A stretch of DNA of 64,000 nucleotides from Massilia sp. YIM B02769 (lineage in GTDB: Bacteria > Pseudomonadota > Gammaproteobacteria > Burkholderiales > Burkholderiaceae_D): NCBI RefSeq assembly GCF_030411995.1, contig NZ_JASNRC010000001.1, positions 482,908 to 546,907 of the forward strand. The letters are read 5' to 3'. Position numbers and translations under genes: made by a program. Positions within the stretch are counted from its first letter, which is position 1. Each line of letters begins with the position of its first letter. The notes under the pieces were generated by a model. That model searched no databases. It was given only the letters and a program-made list of their open reading frames with translations, and was not told the DNA's origin. This document shows positions 20,157 to 29,372 of the stretch, one piece after another.

Positions 20157-20771
20157 TTATGCCTCCCCTTTTTCGTCTTTGCCGATCACGATGCGGTTAT
20201 CCGACAAGTACATGTAAGGAGGAACATCCATGTTGGTCGGGGCGGGCTTGTTCTGGAACACGCGGCCGGCCAGGTCGAAGGTCGAACCGTGGCAGGGGCA
20301 AAGGAAGCCGCCGTGCCAGTTGTCCGGCAGGTTAGGCTGGGGGCCTTCGGAGAAACGCGAGGAGGGCGAGCAGCCCAGGTGCGAGCAAATGCCCACGGTA
20401 ACCAGCACTTCCTTGTGCTCAGGCCGGGCGCGGAACTCGTTCTTCGCGTAGTCCGGCATGTCGAGCTGGTAGATCTTTTCGGAATTCGGATCGGCGAGCA
20501 GCGGGTCGTTCTTCGGCAGGCTGGCCATCATTTCCGGCGTGCGGCGCAAGATCCACACCGGTTTGCCGCGCCATTCCACGACTTTCATTTCGCCCGGCTT
20601 GACGTCGGAGATATCCACTTCGACCGGAGCGCCGGCCGCCTTGGCGCGCTCGGATGGCTGGAACGTGCTGACCAGGGCGCCCGCCGTGGCGACACCGACG
20701 ACCCCACCGGCCGCGCATGTGGCAACCAGCAAGCCGCGCCGGCCTGTATCGACCTGCTTTTCATTACTCAT
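20157..20771 (-). CDS. petA: ubiquinol-cytochrome c reductase, Rieske iron-sulfur subunit
   Basis: The 204-residue subunit has an N-terminal Tat-type segment with twin arginine (TGRRGLLVATCAAGGV) that stays as a membrane anchor, and the two [2Fe-2S] boxes CSHLGCSP and CPCHGSTFD. It is the first gene of the petABC operon on this strand, divergent from mscL. Confidence 0.96.
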   Translation of the reverse strand: MSNEKQVDTGRRGLLVATCAAGGVVGVATAGALVSTFQPSERAKAAGAPVEVDISDVKPGEMKVVEWRGKPVWILRRTPEMMASLPKNDPLLADPNSEKIYQLDMPDYAKNEFRARPEHKEVLVTVGICSHLGCSPSSRFSEGPQPNLPDNWHGGFLCPCHGSTFDLAGRVFQNKPAPTNMDVPPYMYLSDNRIVIGKDEKGEA

Positions 20772-21029
20772 ACCAACCCCACTCCGTGAAATTACGAAAC
20801 TTTAGAATCAATAAAGAGCTTGCAGCAACACAAAATTATATGTGAATGGCAATCTTTATTGGAGAAAAAATATTGCAAACGGGGTAGTGGTGAGACGATT
20901 TGTCCATGCTGCACTGCACCGAATATGCATTTTGCGTGAGGAGACGGCGGAACCCGGGCGTGCGAACGGCATCGAAGCCCTTGCGGTATCATCGCTTACA
21001 GCTTTTTCAATAACAATGGGAGTGTCAAA
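20772..21029 (-). promoter_or_regulatory. divergent promoter region petABC / mscL
   Basis: This 258-base gap is clearly more AT-rich than the flanking genes. On the minus strand a TATAAT (20840-20835) lies 64 bases before petA and is the best -10 candidate for petABC, although no good -35 sits at the right distance. For mscL, TATCAT about 40 bases before the start is possible. Nothing else is recognisable. Confidence 0.4.
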
Positions 21030-21470
21030 ATGGCGATGATGGAAGAGTTCAAGAAATTTGCCATGCGTGGCAATGTGGTCGACCTTGCGGTGGGCGTGAT
21101 CATCGGTGGCGCCTTTGGACGCATTGTCGATTCGCTGGTGCAGGACGTGATCATGCCACCCATCGGCCGCTTGTTTGGCGGCCTCGATTTCGCGAATTAC
21201 TACATTCCCTTGAATAACCAGGGCACGACATTGGCACTGGCGGAAGCCAAGAAAGCCGGGGCGGTTATCGCTTACGGTAATTTCCTTACGATTCTCCTGA
21301 ATTTCATCATCCTCGCCTTCATCATTTTCCAGATGGTGCGCCTGATGAACCGTTTACGCCAGCGCGTCGCACCCGACGAAGTGGCCAAGGCGCCAGCCAC
21401 GCCGGAAGACATCCTGTTGCTCCGTGAGATCCGGGATTCCCTGCGCAAAACCGAACCGCCGACACAGTGA
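21030..21470 (+). CDS. mscL: large-conductance mechanosensitive channel MscL
   Basis: MscL (146 residues) opens under membrane tension to release solutes. The N-terminal helix and first membrane segment ([40 protein letters not shown]) and the second segment ([20 protein letters not shown]) are intact, followed by a cytoplasmic helix. Its stop overlaps the GTG start of the following protease gene. Confidence 0.96.
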   Translation: MAMMEEFKKFAMRGNVVDLAVGVIIGGAFGRIVDSLVQDVIMPPIGRLFGGLDFANYYIPLNNQGTTLALAEAKKAGAVIAYGNFLTILLNFIILAFIIFQMVRLMNRLRQRVAPDEVAKAPATPEDILLLREIRDSLRKTEPPTQ

Positions 21471-22654
21471 AAGACCTCGCCACCACGACTACCCCGGGCA
21501 CGGCGCGACGCCTGTGGCTGCTCTTCGCCCAGGCCGTCACGATCGTGCTGGCGATCTATTTCGTCCTGAGCGTCTTCCGGCCCGACTGGCTGGGCCGCAC
21601 GGCGCCGCTGCAGGTACCGGTCGGCCCCGGCGCCAAGACGGTGCCGGTGCTGCAGGCGCCAGCCGTGCCCGCTTCCGGCAGCTACCGCGAAGCGGCCGGG
21701 CGCGCCATGCCGGCGGTGGTGAACATCCTCACTAGCAAGGCTTCGCGCGAAGCGCATCCGATCCTGAAAGATCCCTTCTTCCGCCGCTTCTTCGGCGACC
21801 GCCTGCCGCCGCAGGAACAACTGGCCAGCCTCGGCTCGGGTGTGATCGTCAGCGGCGAAGGCTATATCGTCACCAACAACCACGTGGTCGAGGGCGCGGA
21901 CGCCATCGAAGTCGGCCTGGCCGATGGACGCAAGGCGGCAGCGAAAATCGTCGGCACCGACCCCGAGACCGACCTGGCTGTGATCCGCATCAAGGAGCGC
22001 GACCTGCCGGTGATGGTGCTGGGCCAGCCCGACGAGGCGCGTGTCGGCGATGTGGTGCTGGCCATCGGCAATCCCTTCGGTGTCGGCCAGACCGTGACCA
22101 TGGGCATCATCTCGGCCGTGGGGCGCAACAACCTGCACATCAACCATTTCGAGAATTTCATCCAGACCGACGCGGCGATCAACTTCGGCAACTCGGGCGG
22201 GGCCCTGGTCGATACCCACGGCAATTTGCTGGGCATCAATTCGGCGATCTATTCCCAGACCGGCGGCTCGATCGGTATCGGCTTTGCCATTCCGGTGTCC
22301 ACCGCGCGCACGGTGCTGGAATCGATCATCAAGCACGGGCAGGTGGTGCGCGGCTGGATCGGCATCGAATCCCAGGACATCACGCCCGAGCTGGCCACCA
22401 GCTTCGGCCTCGGGCGCCAGAGCGGGGCGATCATCGCCGGCGTGGTGCGCAACGGCCCGGCCGACCGTGCCGGCGTGCGCCCGGGCGACATCCTGCTGGC
22501 CGTCGAAGGCAAGCCGGTGGCAAATACCGGGGAGATGCTGAACCTGGTGGCCCAGCTGGAACCGGGCGCCAGGGCCACACTCAAGTTGATGCGCGAGAAC
22601 CGCGAATCCACGGTCGACGTGACTGTCGGAAAACGCCCGCGCCAGCGCCAATAA
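21467..22654 (+). CDS. DegS/HtrA-type serine protease, membrane anchored
   Basis: The 395-residue protein has one N-terminal membrane segment ([20 protein letters not shown]), a trypsin-like protease domain with His in [10 protein letters not shown], Asp in TDLAVIRI and Ser in [10 protein letters not shown], and a single PDZ domain at about 290-385. One anchor plus one PDZ is the DegS/AlgW layout rather than DegP, so it could sense misfolded outer-membrane proteins and act on an anti-sigma factor; that is inference. Translation begins at GTG 21467 inside the mscL stop. Confidence 0.88.
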   Translation: MKDLATTTTPGTARRLWLLFAQAVTIVLAIYFVLSVFRPDWLGRTAPLQVPVGPGAKTVPVLQAPAVPASGSYREAAGRAMPAVVNILTSKASREAHPILKDPFFRRFFGDRLPPQEQLASLGSGVIVSGEGYIVTNNHVVEGADAIEVGLADGRKAAAKIVGTDPETDLAVIRIKERDLPVMVLGQPDEARVGDVVLAIGNPFGVGQTVTMGIISAVGRNNLHINHFENFIQTDAAINFGNSGGALVDTHGNLLGINSAIYSQTGGSIGIGFAIPVSTARTVLESIIKHGQVVRGWIGIESQDITPELATSFGLGRQSGAIIAGVVRNGPADRAGVRPGDILLAVEGKPVANTGEMLNLVAQLEPGARATLKLMRENRESTVDVTVGKRPRQRQ

Positions 22655-22675
22655 TTCTTCTTTTTCGGACTTTCC

Positions 22676-23362
22676 ATGCACCTGCGGGACCTGACCCAAT
22701 ACCTCACCGAACTCAAAGACAACAACAGCCGCCCCTGGTTCATCATGAACAAACCGCGCTACGACATCCTGCGCGAAGAGTTCCATGATGTGGTCAGCCA
22801 ATTGATCCGGGAATTGGCGAAATTCGACCGTCAGGTTGCCGCCTGCGATCCGAAAAAGGCGATGTTCCGCATCAACCGCGACATCCGCTTTTCCAACGAC
22901 AAGACGCCGTACAAAACGCGCTTTTCGGCCGGCATCGCGCCGAACGACAAGCGCCGTCCGAGCGCGGGTGCGGGCCCGACCTATTACTTCCAGATCGAAG
23001 GCGACGGCACGCTGGGCTTCGGCGCCGGCGAATACCTGCCGCCGAGCCCGCGTTTGAAAGCGATCCGCGAGCACATCGTCAACGATGCGACAGGATTTGC
23101 GAAAGTATTAAAGAATAAACACCTGCGCGCGACCTACCGCAGCCTGCTCGAGGAAGACCGGCTGCAGCGGCCGCCGAAAGGCTTCGACGCCAGCCACGAG
23201 CACATCGAGTACATCAAGCTGAAGAGCTTTTTTGCCTGGACCGAGGTGCCGCTGGCCCTGAACAAGCCGGAGCAACTGGTGCCGCAACTGGCGCGCGGAT
23301 TCGAGGATGCGTTCGCGCTCGTCACCTGGCTGCGCGGCGTGCCTTATACAAACGAAGAGTAG
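22676..23362 (+). CDS. DUF2461 domain protein
   Basis: The 228-residue protein matches the DUF2461 (TIGR02453) family along its whole length: YLTELKDNNSRPWFIMNKPR, FRINRDIRFSNDKTPYKTRF and YFQIEGDGTLGFGAGEYLPP. The function is not known; members are soluble and widespread. It follows the protease gene after 21 bases and precedes the cupin gene by 12, so the three may share a transcript. Confidence 0.88.
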   Translation: MHLRDLTQYLTELKDNNSRPWFIMNKPRYDILREEFHDVVSQLIRELAKFDRQVAACDPKKAMFRINRDIRFSNDKTPYKTRFSAGIAPNDKRRPSAGAGPTYYFQIEGDGTLGFGAGEYLPPSPRLKAIREHIVNDATGFAKVLKNKHLRATYRSLLEEDRLQRPPKGFDASHEHIEYIKLKSFFAWTEVPLALNKPEQLVPQLARGFEDAFALVTWLRGVPYTNEE

Positions 23363-23374
23363 AAAGGAGGCGAC

Positions 23375-23749
23375 ATGGCCTTGCAACACGCAGCATCGGG
23401 CGAACGGATCGCCTTGGAACGCGGCGAAGACGACATCGCCAATTTCACGTCGATCGCGCTGGCGAAGACCGAACACATGGAACTGATCCGGCTGGTCGTG
23501 CCGGTCGACAAACCCATGCCCGAGCACCGGGTCGAGGGCGAGATGACGCTGCTGTGCCTGCAAGGCGAGATCGCCTTCGACGCCCACGGCCGCACCATCG
23601 TGCTGCGTCCGAACGAGATGGTCTACCTGGCGGGCGGCGAACCGCATGCGATCCGCGCGAACACGGATGCGGTGGCCTTGATGACCATCCTGCTGGGGCC
23701 GGTGCGCACCGGCGGCCCGACGAACGATCCGCGCGGGCAGGGTAGCTGA
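23375..23749 (+). CDS. cupin-fold protein
   Basis: The 124-residue protein has a single small cupin barrel (MPEHRVEGEMTLLCLQGEI, VLRPNEMVYLAGGEPHAIRA). Possible metal ligands are the histidine in PEHRV, a glutamate, and the histidine in GEPHA. A GGAGG site precedes the ATG. The substrate or metal is unknown. Confidence 0.82.
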   Translation: MALQHAASGERIALERGEDDIANFTSIALAKTEHMELIRLVVPVDKPMPEHRVEGEMTLLCLQGEIAFDAHGRTIVLRPNEMVYLAGGEPHAIRANTDAVALMTILLGPVRTGGPTNDPRGQGS

Positions 23750-23781
23750 GCCAGCACATTGGAAGTGCTGGCCGGAGGGAG

Positions 23782-23989
23782 GTAGGGTGGGCACGCTGTG
23801 CCCACGCGGAAGCATGAATGGTGTTACCAGCTTTTAAATCGCTTCGCTGGCAAATGTTTGCGCTTCCAAATGATCATTCGAAACATTTCGACATGATCGA
23901 GGCGCGGAACGTCGATCAGCCAACAATGCCCGGCGTTCCGCGTGGGCACTTCGTGTTTGAGGCCCCCGGCCTCAAACACCCCACCCTAC
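23782..23989 (+). repeat. paired REP-type palindromic element (208 bp)
   Basis: The left arm reads GTAGGGTGGGCACG and continues as a palindrome closed by GTGCCCACGCGGAA. The right arm is the inverted copy ending CCCACCCTAC, but with an extra nested stem (TGTTTGAGGCC / GGCCTCAAACA) inside. GTAG at the head of a palindrome is characteristic of REP sequences moved by RAYT transposases. The 304-base gap between the cupin gene and gpsA holds only this element; the 65-codon frame inside it is not a gene. Confidence 0.8.
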
Positions 23990-24053
23990 CGTTGAAGCCG
24001 CAGGCCAAGGGTTAGAGCTGCGGATCATATTCGAGCCGCGGCTAACCCAGGCT

Positions 24054-25067
24054 TTACGCCAACTCATTCCTCGGATCACGCGCCAACAGCTGCGCCGCCA
24101 TTTCCTTGGCGTCGTAGCCATCGAACAGCACCGCCGCCACCGCATTCGTGATCGGCATGTCCACGCCCAGCTTGGCCGCCAGTTCGCGCACCGCCTTCGA
24201 GCAAGGCACGCCCTCGGCCACGTGACCGAGCTCGGCCACGATGGTCGCCAGCGGCTTGCCTTCGGCCAGCGCCAGGCCCACACGGCGGTTGCGCGACAAA
24301 TCCCCGGTGCAGGTCAGGATCAAATCGCCCATTCCGGTCAGCCCCATGAAGGTGCCGGCCTGCGCTCCCAGCGCCTCGCCCAGACGGGTAATTTCCGCCA
24401 GCCCGCGCGTGATCAAGGCCGCGCGCGCATTCAGGCCCAGCCCCAGCCCGTCGGCCGTCCCGGTGGCAATTGCCAGCACGTTCTTCACCGCGCCGCCTAC
24501 TTCCACGCCGATCAGATCGTCGCAGGCATACACGCGCAGGTTGCCGCCGTGCACTGCGCCGACCACGCGCTCGCGCAGTTCGGCGGACGCGGACGCCACC
24601 GTCAGCGCGCAAGGCAGGCCCTTTGCCACTTCCTGCGCGAACGACGGCCCCGACAGCGCCGCGCCCGGCACGCCGTCCCCCAGGATTTCGCGCACCACCT
24701 GGTGCGGCAGCAAGCCGGTGCCGTACTCGAAGCCCTTGCACAGCCACACCACGTTCGGAATCCGGCGGCCCTTCAGGCTTTCCAGCAGCGGACGCAGCCC
24801 CGCCACCGGGCAGGCCGCGATCAGCAGCGGCGCCTCGTCATCAAGCGCCTCGCAGACGTGCGCCAGGGCAGCATCGAAATCGGCGGTCACGCGCAGCGCA
24901 TCGGGCAGCGGCTGGCCCGGCAGGTAATGGGTGTTCTCGCGGGCGGCCTCGGTGGCGGCCATTTGTTCGGCATTGCGGCCCCACAGCAGCACATCGTGGC
25001 GCGCGGCGACGGCGATCGCCACCGCGGTGCCCCAGGCGCCCGCGCCCAGCACGGTAATCTTGTTCAT
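24054..25067 (-). CDS. gpsA: NAD(P)H-dependent glycerol-3-phosphate dehydrogenase
   Basis: GpsA (337 residues) makes sn-glycerol 3-phosphate from dihydroxyacetone phosphate for phospholipids. Seen are the dinucleotide motif [36 protein letters not shown], the catalytic-lysine region [15 protein letters not shown] and [14 protein letters not shown]. The ATG at 25067 has GGAG six bases ahead; an upstream ATG at 25085 would add six residues and is less likely. Confidence 0.95.
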   Translation of the reverse strand: MNKITVLGAGAWGTAVAIAVAARHDVLLWGRNAEQMAATEAARENTHYLPGQPLPDALRVTADFDAALAHVCEALDDEAPLLIAACPVAGLRPLLESLKGRRIPNVVWLCKGFEYGTGLLPHQVVREILGDGVPGAALSGPSFAQEVAKGLPCALTVASASAELRERVVGAVHGGNLRVYACDDLIGVEVGGAVKNVLAIATGTADGLGLGLNARAALITRGLAEITRLGEALGAQAGTFMGLTGMGDLILTCTGDLSRNRRVGLALAEGKPLATIVAELGHVAEGVPCSKAVRELAAKLGVDMPITNAVAAVLFDGYDAKEMAAQLLARDPRNELA

Positions 25068-25094
25068 GTTCTCCAGTTCTTGCATGGTATCCGT

Positions 25095-25538
25095 TCAGTT
25101 GCCCCAGACGTCGGTGTTGCGCACGAAGCCGACGATGCCGTCGCGGTGACGCACCTGGGTCCAGCCAGTACCGAGCGTATCGATCAGTTCCAGCAGCACG
25201 CCTTTGTCGGCGGTCATCACCAGCGCCGCGTTGTCGTCGGGCGAGGCGCGCACTTTCGCTTGCGCCGTTTTCACGACGACATTGCGCCGCGCCACCAGGC
25301 CCTTCGCTTCGGTCCAGGACAATTCGCCCTCGGCATCGCGCACCTTCACCCAGTCGCCGTAGCGCGCCACGATTTCGAGCGGCATGCCGCGCGGCGCCAC
25401 ATAGCGCTTGCTGCCCTTGGCCGATGGCGTGTCATAGAGGACCACGGAAGGCACGCCGACCGAGCGGAAGTCGAGGGCGGACGCGGCGCCGCATGCCAGC
25501 ATCAGCAGCACGCTTGCAAAGGATCGGGAAAGGGTCAT
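25095..25538 (-). CDS. SH3-domain exported protein
   Basis: The 147-residue protein has a signal peptide (FASVLLMLACGAASA|LD) and two bacterial SH3-like units: VPSVVLYDTPSAKGSKRYVA ... GDWVKVRDAEGELSWTEAKG and VVKTAQAKVRASPDDNAALV ... GWTQVRHRDGIVGFVRNTDV. Such domains bind peptidoglycan or proteins in the periplasm. It lies between secB and gpsA, 27 bases from the latter. Confidence 0.87.
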   Translation of the reverse strand: MTLSRSFASVLLMLACGAASALDFRSVGVPSVVLYDTPSAKGSKRYVAPRGMPLEIVARYGDWVKVRDAEGELSWTEAKGLVARRNVVVKTAQAKVRASPDDNAALVMTADKGVLLELIDTLGTGWTQVRHRDGIVGFVRNTDVWGN

Positions 25539-25680
25539 CGCGGGGCCCCGGGTTGGTAAAACCAGACGCCAATATGGCAGGAAGGACAGTCGCAGCCTGC
25601 GGCTGCCCGTCGAGATCGGCAGCGCAGCCGCGGTATGACCAGGCTGCGCCGATGCCGCCCATGAGGGCGGCGGGTACTGC

Positions 25681-26142
25681 TTAGTTTGCCGGTGCTGCGG
25701 CAGCGGCTTCGGCCATTGCCTGGCGACGCTGCTGGTAGAACACTTCGAAGTTGATCTCGGCCAGGTGCACAGGCGGGAAGCCGGCACGGGTGATCACGTC
25801 GGCGATGTTGCTGCGCAGGTAAGGGTAAACGATGTTCGGGCAGCCGATGCCCAGCAGCGGATCCATCTGGTCGGCAGGGATGTTGCGTGCCTCGAAGATG
25901 CCGGCTTGCTTGCCTTCAACCAGGAAAGCGACCTTGTCCTTGACCTTGGCGGTCACGGTGATGGTGACGGTCGACTCGTAGATGCCATCGGCGATGGCTT
26001 CGGCGCCGACATCCAGCGAGACCTCGATGGTCGGGGCTTCCTGCTCGAGGAAGATCGCCGGGGAATTCGGTTGCTCCAGCGACATGTCTTTCAGGTAGAC
26101 GCGTTGGATTTGGAATACTGGTTGCAGGTTTTCGTCAGACAT
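25681..26142 (-). CDS. secB: protein-export chaperone SecB
   Basis: SecB (153 residues) keeps preproteins unfolded and hands them to SecA. Typical stretches are [56 protein letters not shown] and [15 protein letters not shown]. It lies in the usual betaproteobacterial order with grxC and a rhodanese gene upstream and gpsA downstream. Confidence 0.97.
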   Translation of the reverse strand: MSDENLQPVFQIQRVYLKDMSLEQPNSPAIFLEQEAPTIEVSLDVGAEAIADGIYESTVTITVTAKVKDKVAFLVEGKQAGIFEARNIPADQMDPLLGIGCPNIVYPYLRSNIADVITRAGFPPVHLAEINFEVFYQQRRQAMAEAAAAAPAN

Positions 26143-26293
26143 GGAACGCTTTCGTTATGGAGTAAAAGGGACGGCAACGCGCCGCCCCGATGGGCTTGGA
26201 GTCAAACGCACCGGCAATTGTATCAAAATCAATTTGGATGCAATAGCTCCGGCGGCGGGCCATTTTGCGGCAATCCCGCGCCGGCGCTGGCCC

Positions 26294-26317
26294 GTAGGGT
26301 GGGGACTCGTCCCCACC
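26294..26317 (+). repeat. single REP-type palindrome
   Basis: GTAGGGTGGGGACTCGTCCCCACC is a solitary copy of the GTAG-headed palindrome family, with arms GGTGGGGAC / GTCCCCACC. It lacks the GCGG tail and has no partner nearby. It lies in the 234-base gap between secB and grxC, which otherwise shows nothing I can assign. Confidence 0.65.
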
Positions 26318-26376
26318 AAAAGAAGCGGCAATCCAGCTTGGCGTTACCAGGTGCCATCAACCCCGGTTAGACCCGA

Positions 26377-26640
26377 TTATTCGCCCTTGAGCAGCGGGTC
26401 CAGGCGTCCTGCCTGATCCAGCGCATACAAATCGTCGAAACCGCCCACGTGGGTTTCGCCCACGTAAATCTGCGGCACGGTACGGCGGCCGGTCTTTTGC
26501 ATCATGATCTGGCGCTGTTCCGGGTCCAGGTCGACGCGGATGCGTTCGATCTCGGTCACGCCCTTGGCTTCGAGCAGGCGCTCGGCGCGGACGCAGTAGG
26601 GGCAGCTGGCGGTGTGGTACAGGACAACGTGTGCGCTCAT
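26377..26640 (-). CDS. grxC: glutaredoxin 3
   Basis: This 87-residue dithiol glutaredoxin has the active site CPYC, the cis-proline segment RRTVPQIYV and the glutathione-binding end GGFDDLYALDQAGRLDPLL. Two consecutive ATGs exist; the second (26640) has better spacing to the AAGGA ribosome site. It shares an apparent operon with the rhodanese and secB genes. Confidence 0.94.
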   Translation of the reverse strand: MSAHVVLYHTASCPYCVRAERLLEAKGVTEIERIRVDLDPEQRQIMMQKTGRRTVPQIYVGETHVGGFDDLYALDQAGRLDPLLKGE

Positions 26641-26665
26641 CATTCTTCCTTCCAGATTCTTTGGT

Positions 26666-27067
26666 TTACTTGGTGACCGGCAGGCCGGCCGTGGTCCAGG
26701 CGTTCATGCCGCCTTCCAGGCTGACCACGTCGTCGAAGCCGGCCGCTTTCAGCTGGCGCGCCGCCTTGTCGGCACGCGCGCCGCTCTGGCATACGACCAC
26801 GATGGTGCGGGTTTTCGATTTTTCAAGTTCACCGATGCGATTGCCCAAGTCTGCCAGCGGAATGTTTTTCGCGTCGCGCAGGTGGCTGGCGGCGAACTCG
26901 TCGGCGCTACGGACGTCCAGCACCGTGGTCTTGCCGCGGTTGATGAACTGGGTCACTTGCAGAGCGGTAGCGCGGCGGCCCTTCGGCATGAGCGCCGGGA
27001 ACAGCAGCGCGCCACCCGAAATGGCAGCAATTGCAACAATGAAGATATTATCGAGGATGAATTTCAC
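26666..27067 (-). CDS. membrane-anchored rhodanese-like sulfurtransferase
   Basis: A 133-residue protein with one N-terminal membrane segment (FILDNIFIVAIAAISGGALL) and a rhodanese domain (TVLDVRSADEFAASHLRDAK, active-site loop CQSGARADKAA). Related small rhodaneses sit before grxC and secB in many betaproteobacteria. I chose the GTG at 27067, directly before the membrane segment, over the ATG at 27100, which would add 11 polar residues. Confidence 0.85.
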   Translation of the reverse strand: MKFILDNIFIVAIAAISGGALLFPALMPKGRRATALQVTQFINRGKTTVLDVRSADEFAASHLRDAKNIPLADLGNRIGELEKSKTRTIVVVCQSGARADKAARQLKAAGFDDVVSLEGGMNAWTTAGLPVTK

Positions 27068-27174
27068 AAGGCTTCCATTGGTTGAAGTCAATCCGAGCAT
27101 TATAAAATAGAAGCCGGACCGGGCATCGGTTGGGGCTTCGAGAAACTTTTTGCAGACTTTTTAAAGAAGAGCTT

Positions 27175-27921
27175 ATGTACAAGATCGTATTCATGCGCCA
27201 TGGCGAATCCACCTGGAACCTCGAGAACCGTTTCACCGGCTGGACCGACGTCGACCTCACCGAGAAGGGCGTCAACGAAGCGCGCACCGCCGGTCGCGTA
27301 CTGCGCGAAGCCGGTTTCGCCTTCGACCTGGCCTACACCTCGGTCCTGAAGCGCGCCATCCGCACCCTCTGGCTGGCCCTGGACGAAATGGACCAGATGT
27401 ACCTGCCGATCATCAACGACTGGCGCCTGAACGAGCGCCACTATGGCGCCCTGCAAGGCCTCGACAAGGCCGAGACCGCCGCCAAATTCGGCGACGAGCA
27501 GGTGCTGGTCTGGCGCCGCAGCTACGACACCCCGCCGCCGAGCCTGGAAGAGTCGGACGAGCGCGTGTCGTTCAAGGACCCGCGCTACGCCGGTCTCGAC
27601 AAGGCCCAGATCCCGCTCACCGAATGCCTGAAGGACACCGTGGCGCGCGTGATGCCGGCCTGGGACGAGGAAATCGCGCCGGCCATCCGCGCCGGCAAGC
27701 AGATCCTGATCTCGGCCCACGGCAATAGCCTGCGCGCCATCATCAAGATGCTCGACAACATCAGCGACACCGACATCGTCGGCCTGAACATTCCGAATGG
27801 CCAGCCGCTGGTGTACGAGCTCGACGAGAACCTGAAGCCGATCCGCCACTACTACCTGGGCGACCAGGACGCCATCAATGCCGCCATGGCGGCCGTGGCC
27901 AACCAAGGGAAGGCGAAGTAA
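27175..27921 (+). CDS. gpmA: 2,3-bisphosphoglycerate-dependent phosphoglycerate mutase
   Basis: The 248-residue glycolytic enzyme interconverts 3- and 2-phosphoglycerate. The phosphohistidine motif [18 protein letters not shown], the region [14 protein letters not shown] and the second catalytic histidine in [12 protein letters not shown] are present. The ATG at 27175 fits the family N-terminus ([11 protein letters not shown]). The envC-like gene starts 3 bases after its stop. Confidence 0.97.
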   Translation: MYKIVFMRHGESTWNLENRFTGWTDVDLTEKGVNEARTAGRVLREAGFAFDLAYTSVLKRAIRTLWLALDEMDQMYLPIINDWRLNERHYGALQGLDKAETAAKFGDEQVLVWRRSYDTPPPSLEESDERVSFKDPRYAGLDKAQIPLTECLKDTVARVMPAWDEEIAPAIRAGKQILISAHGNSLRAIIKMLDNISDTDIVGLNIPNGQPLVYELDENLKPIRHYYLGDQDAINAAMAAVANQGKAK

Positions 27922-27924
27922 GTC

Positions 27925-29364
27925 TTGTATTTCCAAGTAAAGAAGTCGGCCGGCAGCGCGCTGCTGCACGGCCTGCTGGCCCTCGCACTGGTCCTGCCAT
28001 ACGCAGGCCAGGCGCTGGCCGCCGGCAAGCCTACCGAGCGCAGCCGTCAAAAGGCGGCCGCCGAAGCCAAGCGCGCCGGCATCCAGAAACAATTGTCGGT
28101 GCTGAAGAAAGAGATCAGCCGTACCGAGGACGAGAAGGAAGACGTGGCCGATGACCTGGCCGAGTCGGAAGCGGCCATCTCGAACGCCAACCGGGCCTTG
28201 CGCGACCTTGCCAACGAGCAGCAGGAAACCAATGCCCGTCTGCAGGACCTGGCCACCGAACATCAGCGTCTCGAACAAACAATTGTTGCGCAGAAAAAAC
28301 AATTGTCGGCTCTGCTGCGTGAGCACTATGTCGCCGGCAACGAGGACCGCATCAAGCTACTGCTCTCGGGCGACAACCCGAACCGCATCAACCGCGATTT
28401 GCAGATGATGGCCTATGTGTCGCAGGCCCAGGCGCGCCTGATCGGTTCGCTGAACGCGAACCTGGCGCAGGTGCAGGAAAACCGCGACAAGGTCGAGAAC
28501 GCCAAGACCGAGCTGGAAGAAATCGCCCAGGAACAGCGCGACCAGAAATCGGTCCTGGAAAAAGAAAAGACCAAGCGTGCCGCCCTGCTCAGCAACTTGT
28601 CGAGCAAGCTGGTGGCCCAGCGCAAGCAGGCCGATACCCTGCAGCGCGACGAGCAGCGCATGAGCGGCCTGGTCGACAAGCTGACCGTGCTCATCCGTCA
28701 GCAGGCAGAAGCCGAGCGCAAGCGCCAGGAAGCCCTGGCCGCCGCCCGTGCCAAGGCCGCTGCCGAAGCCAAGGCCCGCGCCGAAGCGCGCGCCGCCGCC
28801 AAGGCCGAGCGTGAACGCGAGCGCGAACGCCTGGCGCGCGAAGCGAAGAAAGCCGGCAAGCCGGCGCCGAAACCGCTGCCCGAGCCGGAAGAGCCGAAGG
28901 TGGCCGAGCAGCCGCAGCAGGAAGAGCGTACGCCGGATATTTCCCTGGCGCCAGCGGCGCCGGCCGGGGCATTCGCCAAGATGAAAGGGCGCCTGAGCAG
29001 CCCGCTGAGCGGCACCATTGCCGCGCGCTTCGGCGCCAAGCGCGGCGGCGACGGCCCGAGCTGGAAGGGCATGTTCATCAAGGCGCCGGAAGGCAGCGAG
29101 GTGCGCGCCGTGGCCGTCGGCCGCGTGGTGCACTCGGGCTGGATGCGCGGCTTCGGCAATTTGATCATCGTCGACCACGGCGGCGATTACCTGTCGATCT
29201 ATGCCAACAACCAGACCCTGCTCAAACGTGTGGGCGACGCCGTGCGCGCCGGGGAGCCGATCGCGAGCGCGGGCAATACCGGCGGTAACGAAGAATCGGG
29301 TCTATACTTCGAGCTCAGGCATCTTGGCAAGGCATTCGATCCGGCGAGCTGGATCAACTTCTAG
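27925..29364 (+). CDS. envC: EnvC-like murein hydrolase activator (degenerate M23 peptidase)
   Basis: The 479-residue protein has a signal peptide, a long coiled coil (about residues 40-260), a Lys/Ala/Glu-rich linker and a C-terminal LytM domain at about 350-479. Expected zinc ligands are missing: the first histidine position reads SWKGMFI and the final H-x-H reads LYFELRH, so it should activate amidases at the septum rather than cut peptidoglycan itself, like EnvC of E. coli. Translation appears to begin at TTG 27925, three bases after gpmA. The next gene is the ctpA protease. Confidence 0.88.
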   Translation: MYFQVKKSAGSALLHGLLALALVLPYAGQALAAGKPTERSRQKAAAEAKRAGIQKQLSVLKKEISRTEDEKEDVADDLAESEAAISNANRALRDLANEQQETNARLQDLATEHQRLEQTIVAQKKQLSALLREHYVAGNEDRIKLLLSGDNPNRINRDLQMMAYVSQAQARLIGSLNANLAQVQENRDKVENAKTELEEIAQEQRDQKSVLEKEKTKRAALLSNLSSKLVAQRKQADTLQRDEQRMSGLVDKLTVLIRQQAEAERKRQEALAAARAKAAAEAKARAEARAAAKAERERERERLAREAKKAGKPAPKPLPEPEEPKVAEQPQQEERTPDISLAPAAPAGAFAKMKGRLSSPLSGTIAARFGAKRGGDGPSWKGMFIKAPEGSEVRAVAVGRVVHSGWMRGFGNLIIVDHGGDYLSIYANNQTLLKRVGDAVRAGEPIASAGNTGGNEESGLYFELRHLGKAFDPASWINF

Positions 29365-29372
29365 GGGTAGCA

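Noticed and set aside
23818-24015. 65-codon open frame on the plus strand
   Set aside because: It runs into the right arm of the palindromic element, and its sequence changes with that repeat. No homologue is recognised.
27130-27175. Earlier ATG for phosphoglycerate mutase
   Set aside because: It would add 15 residues before the conserved [11 protein letters not shown] start and has no ribosome site.
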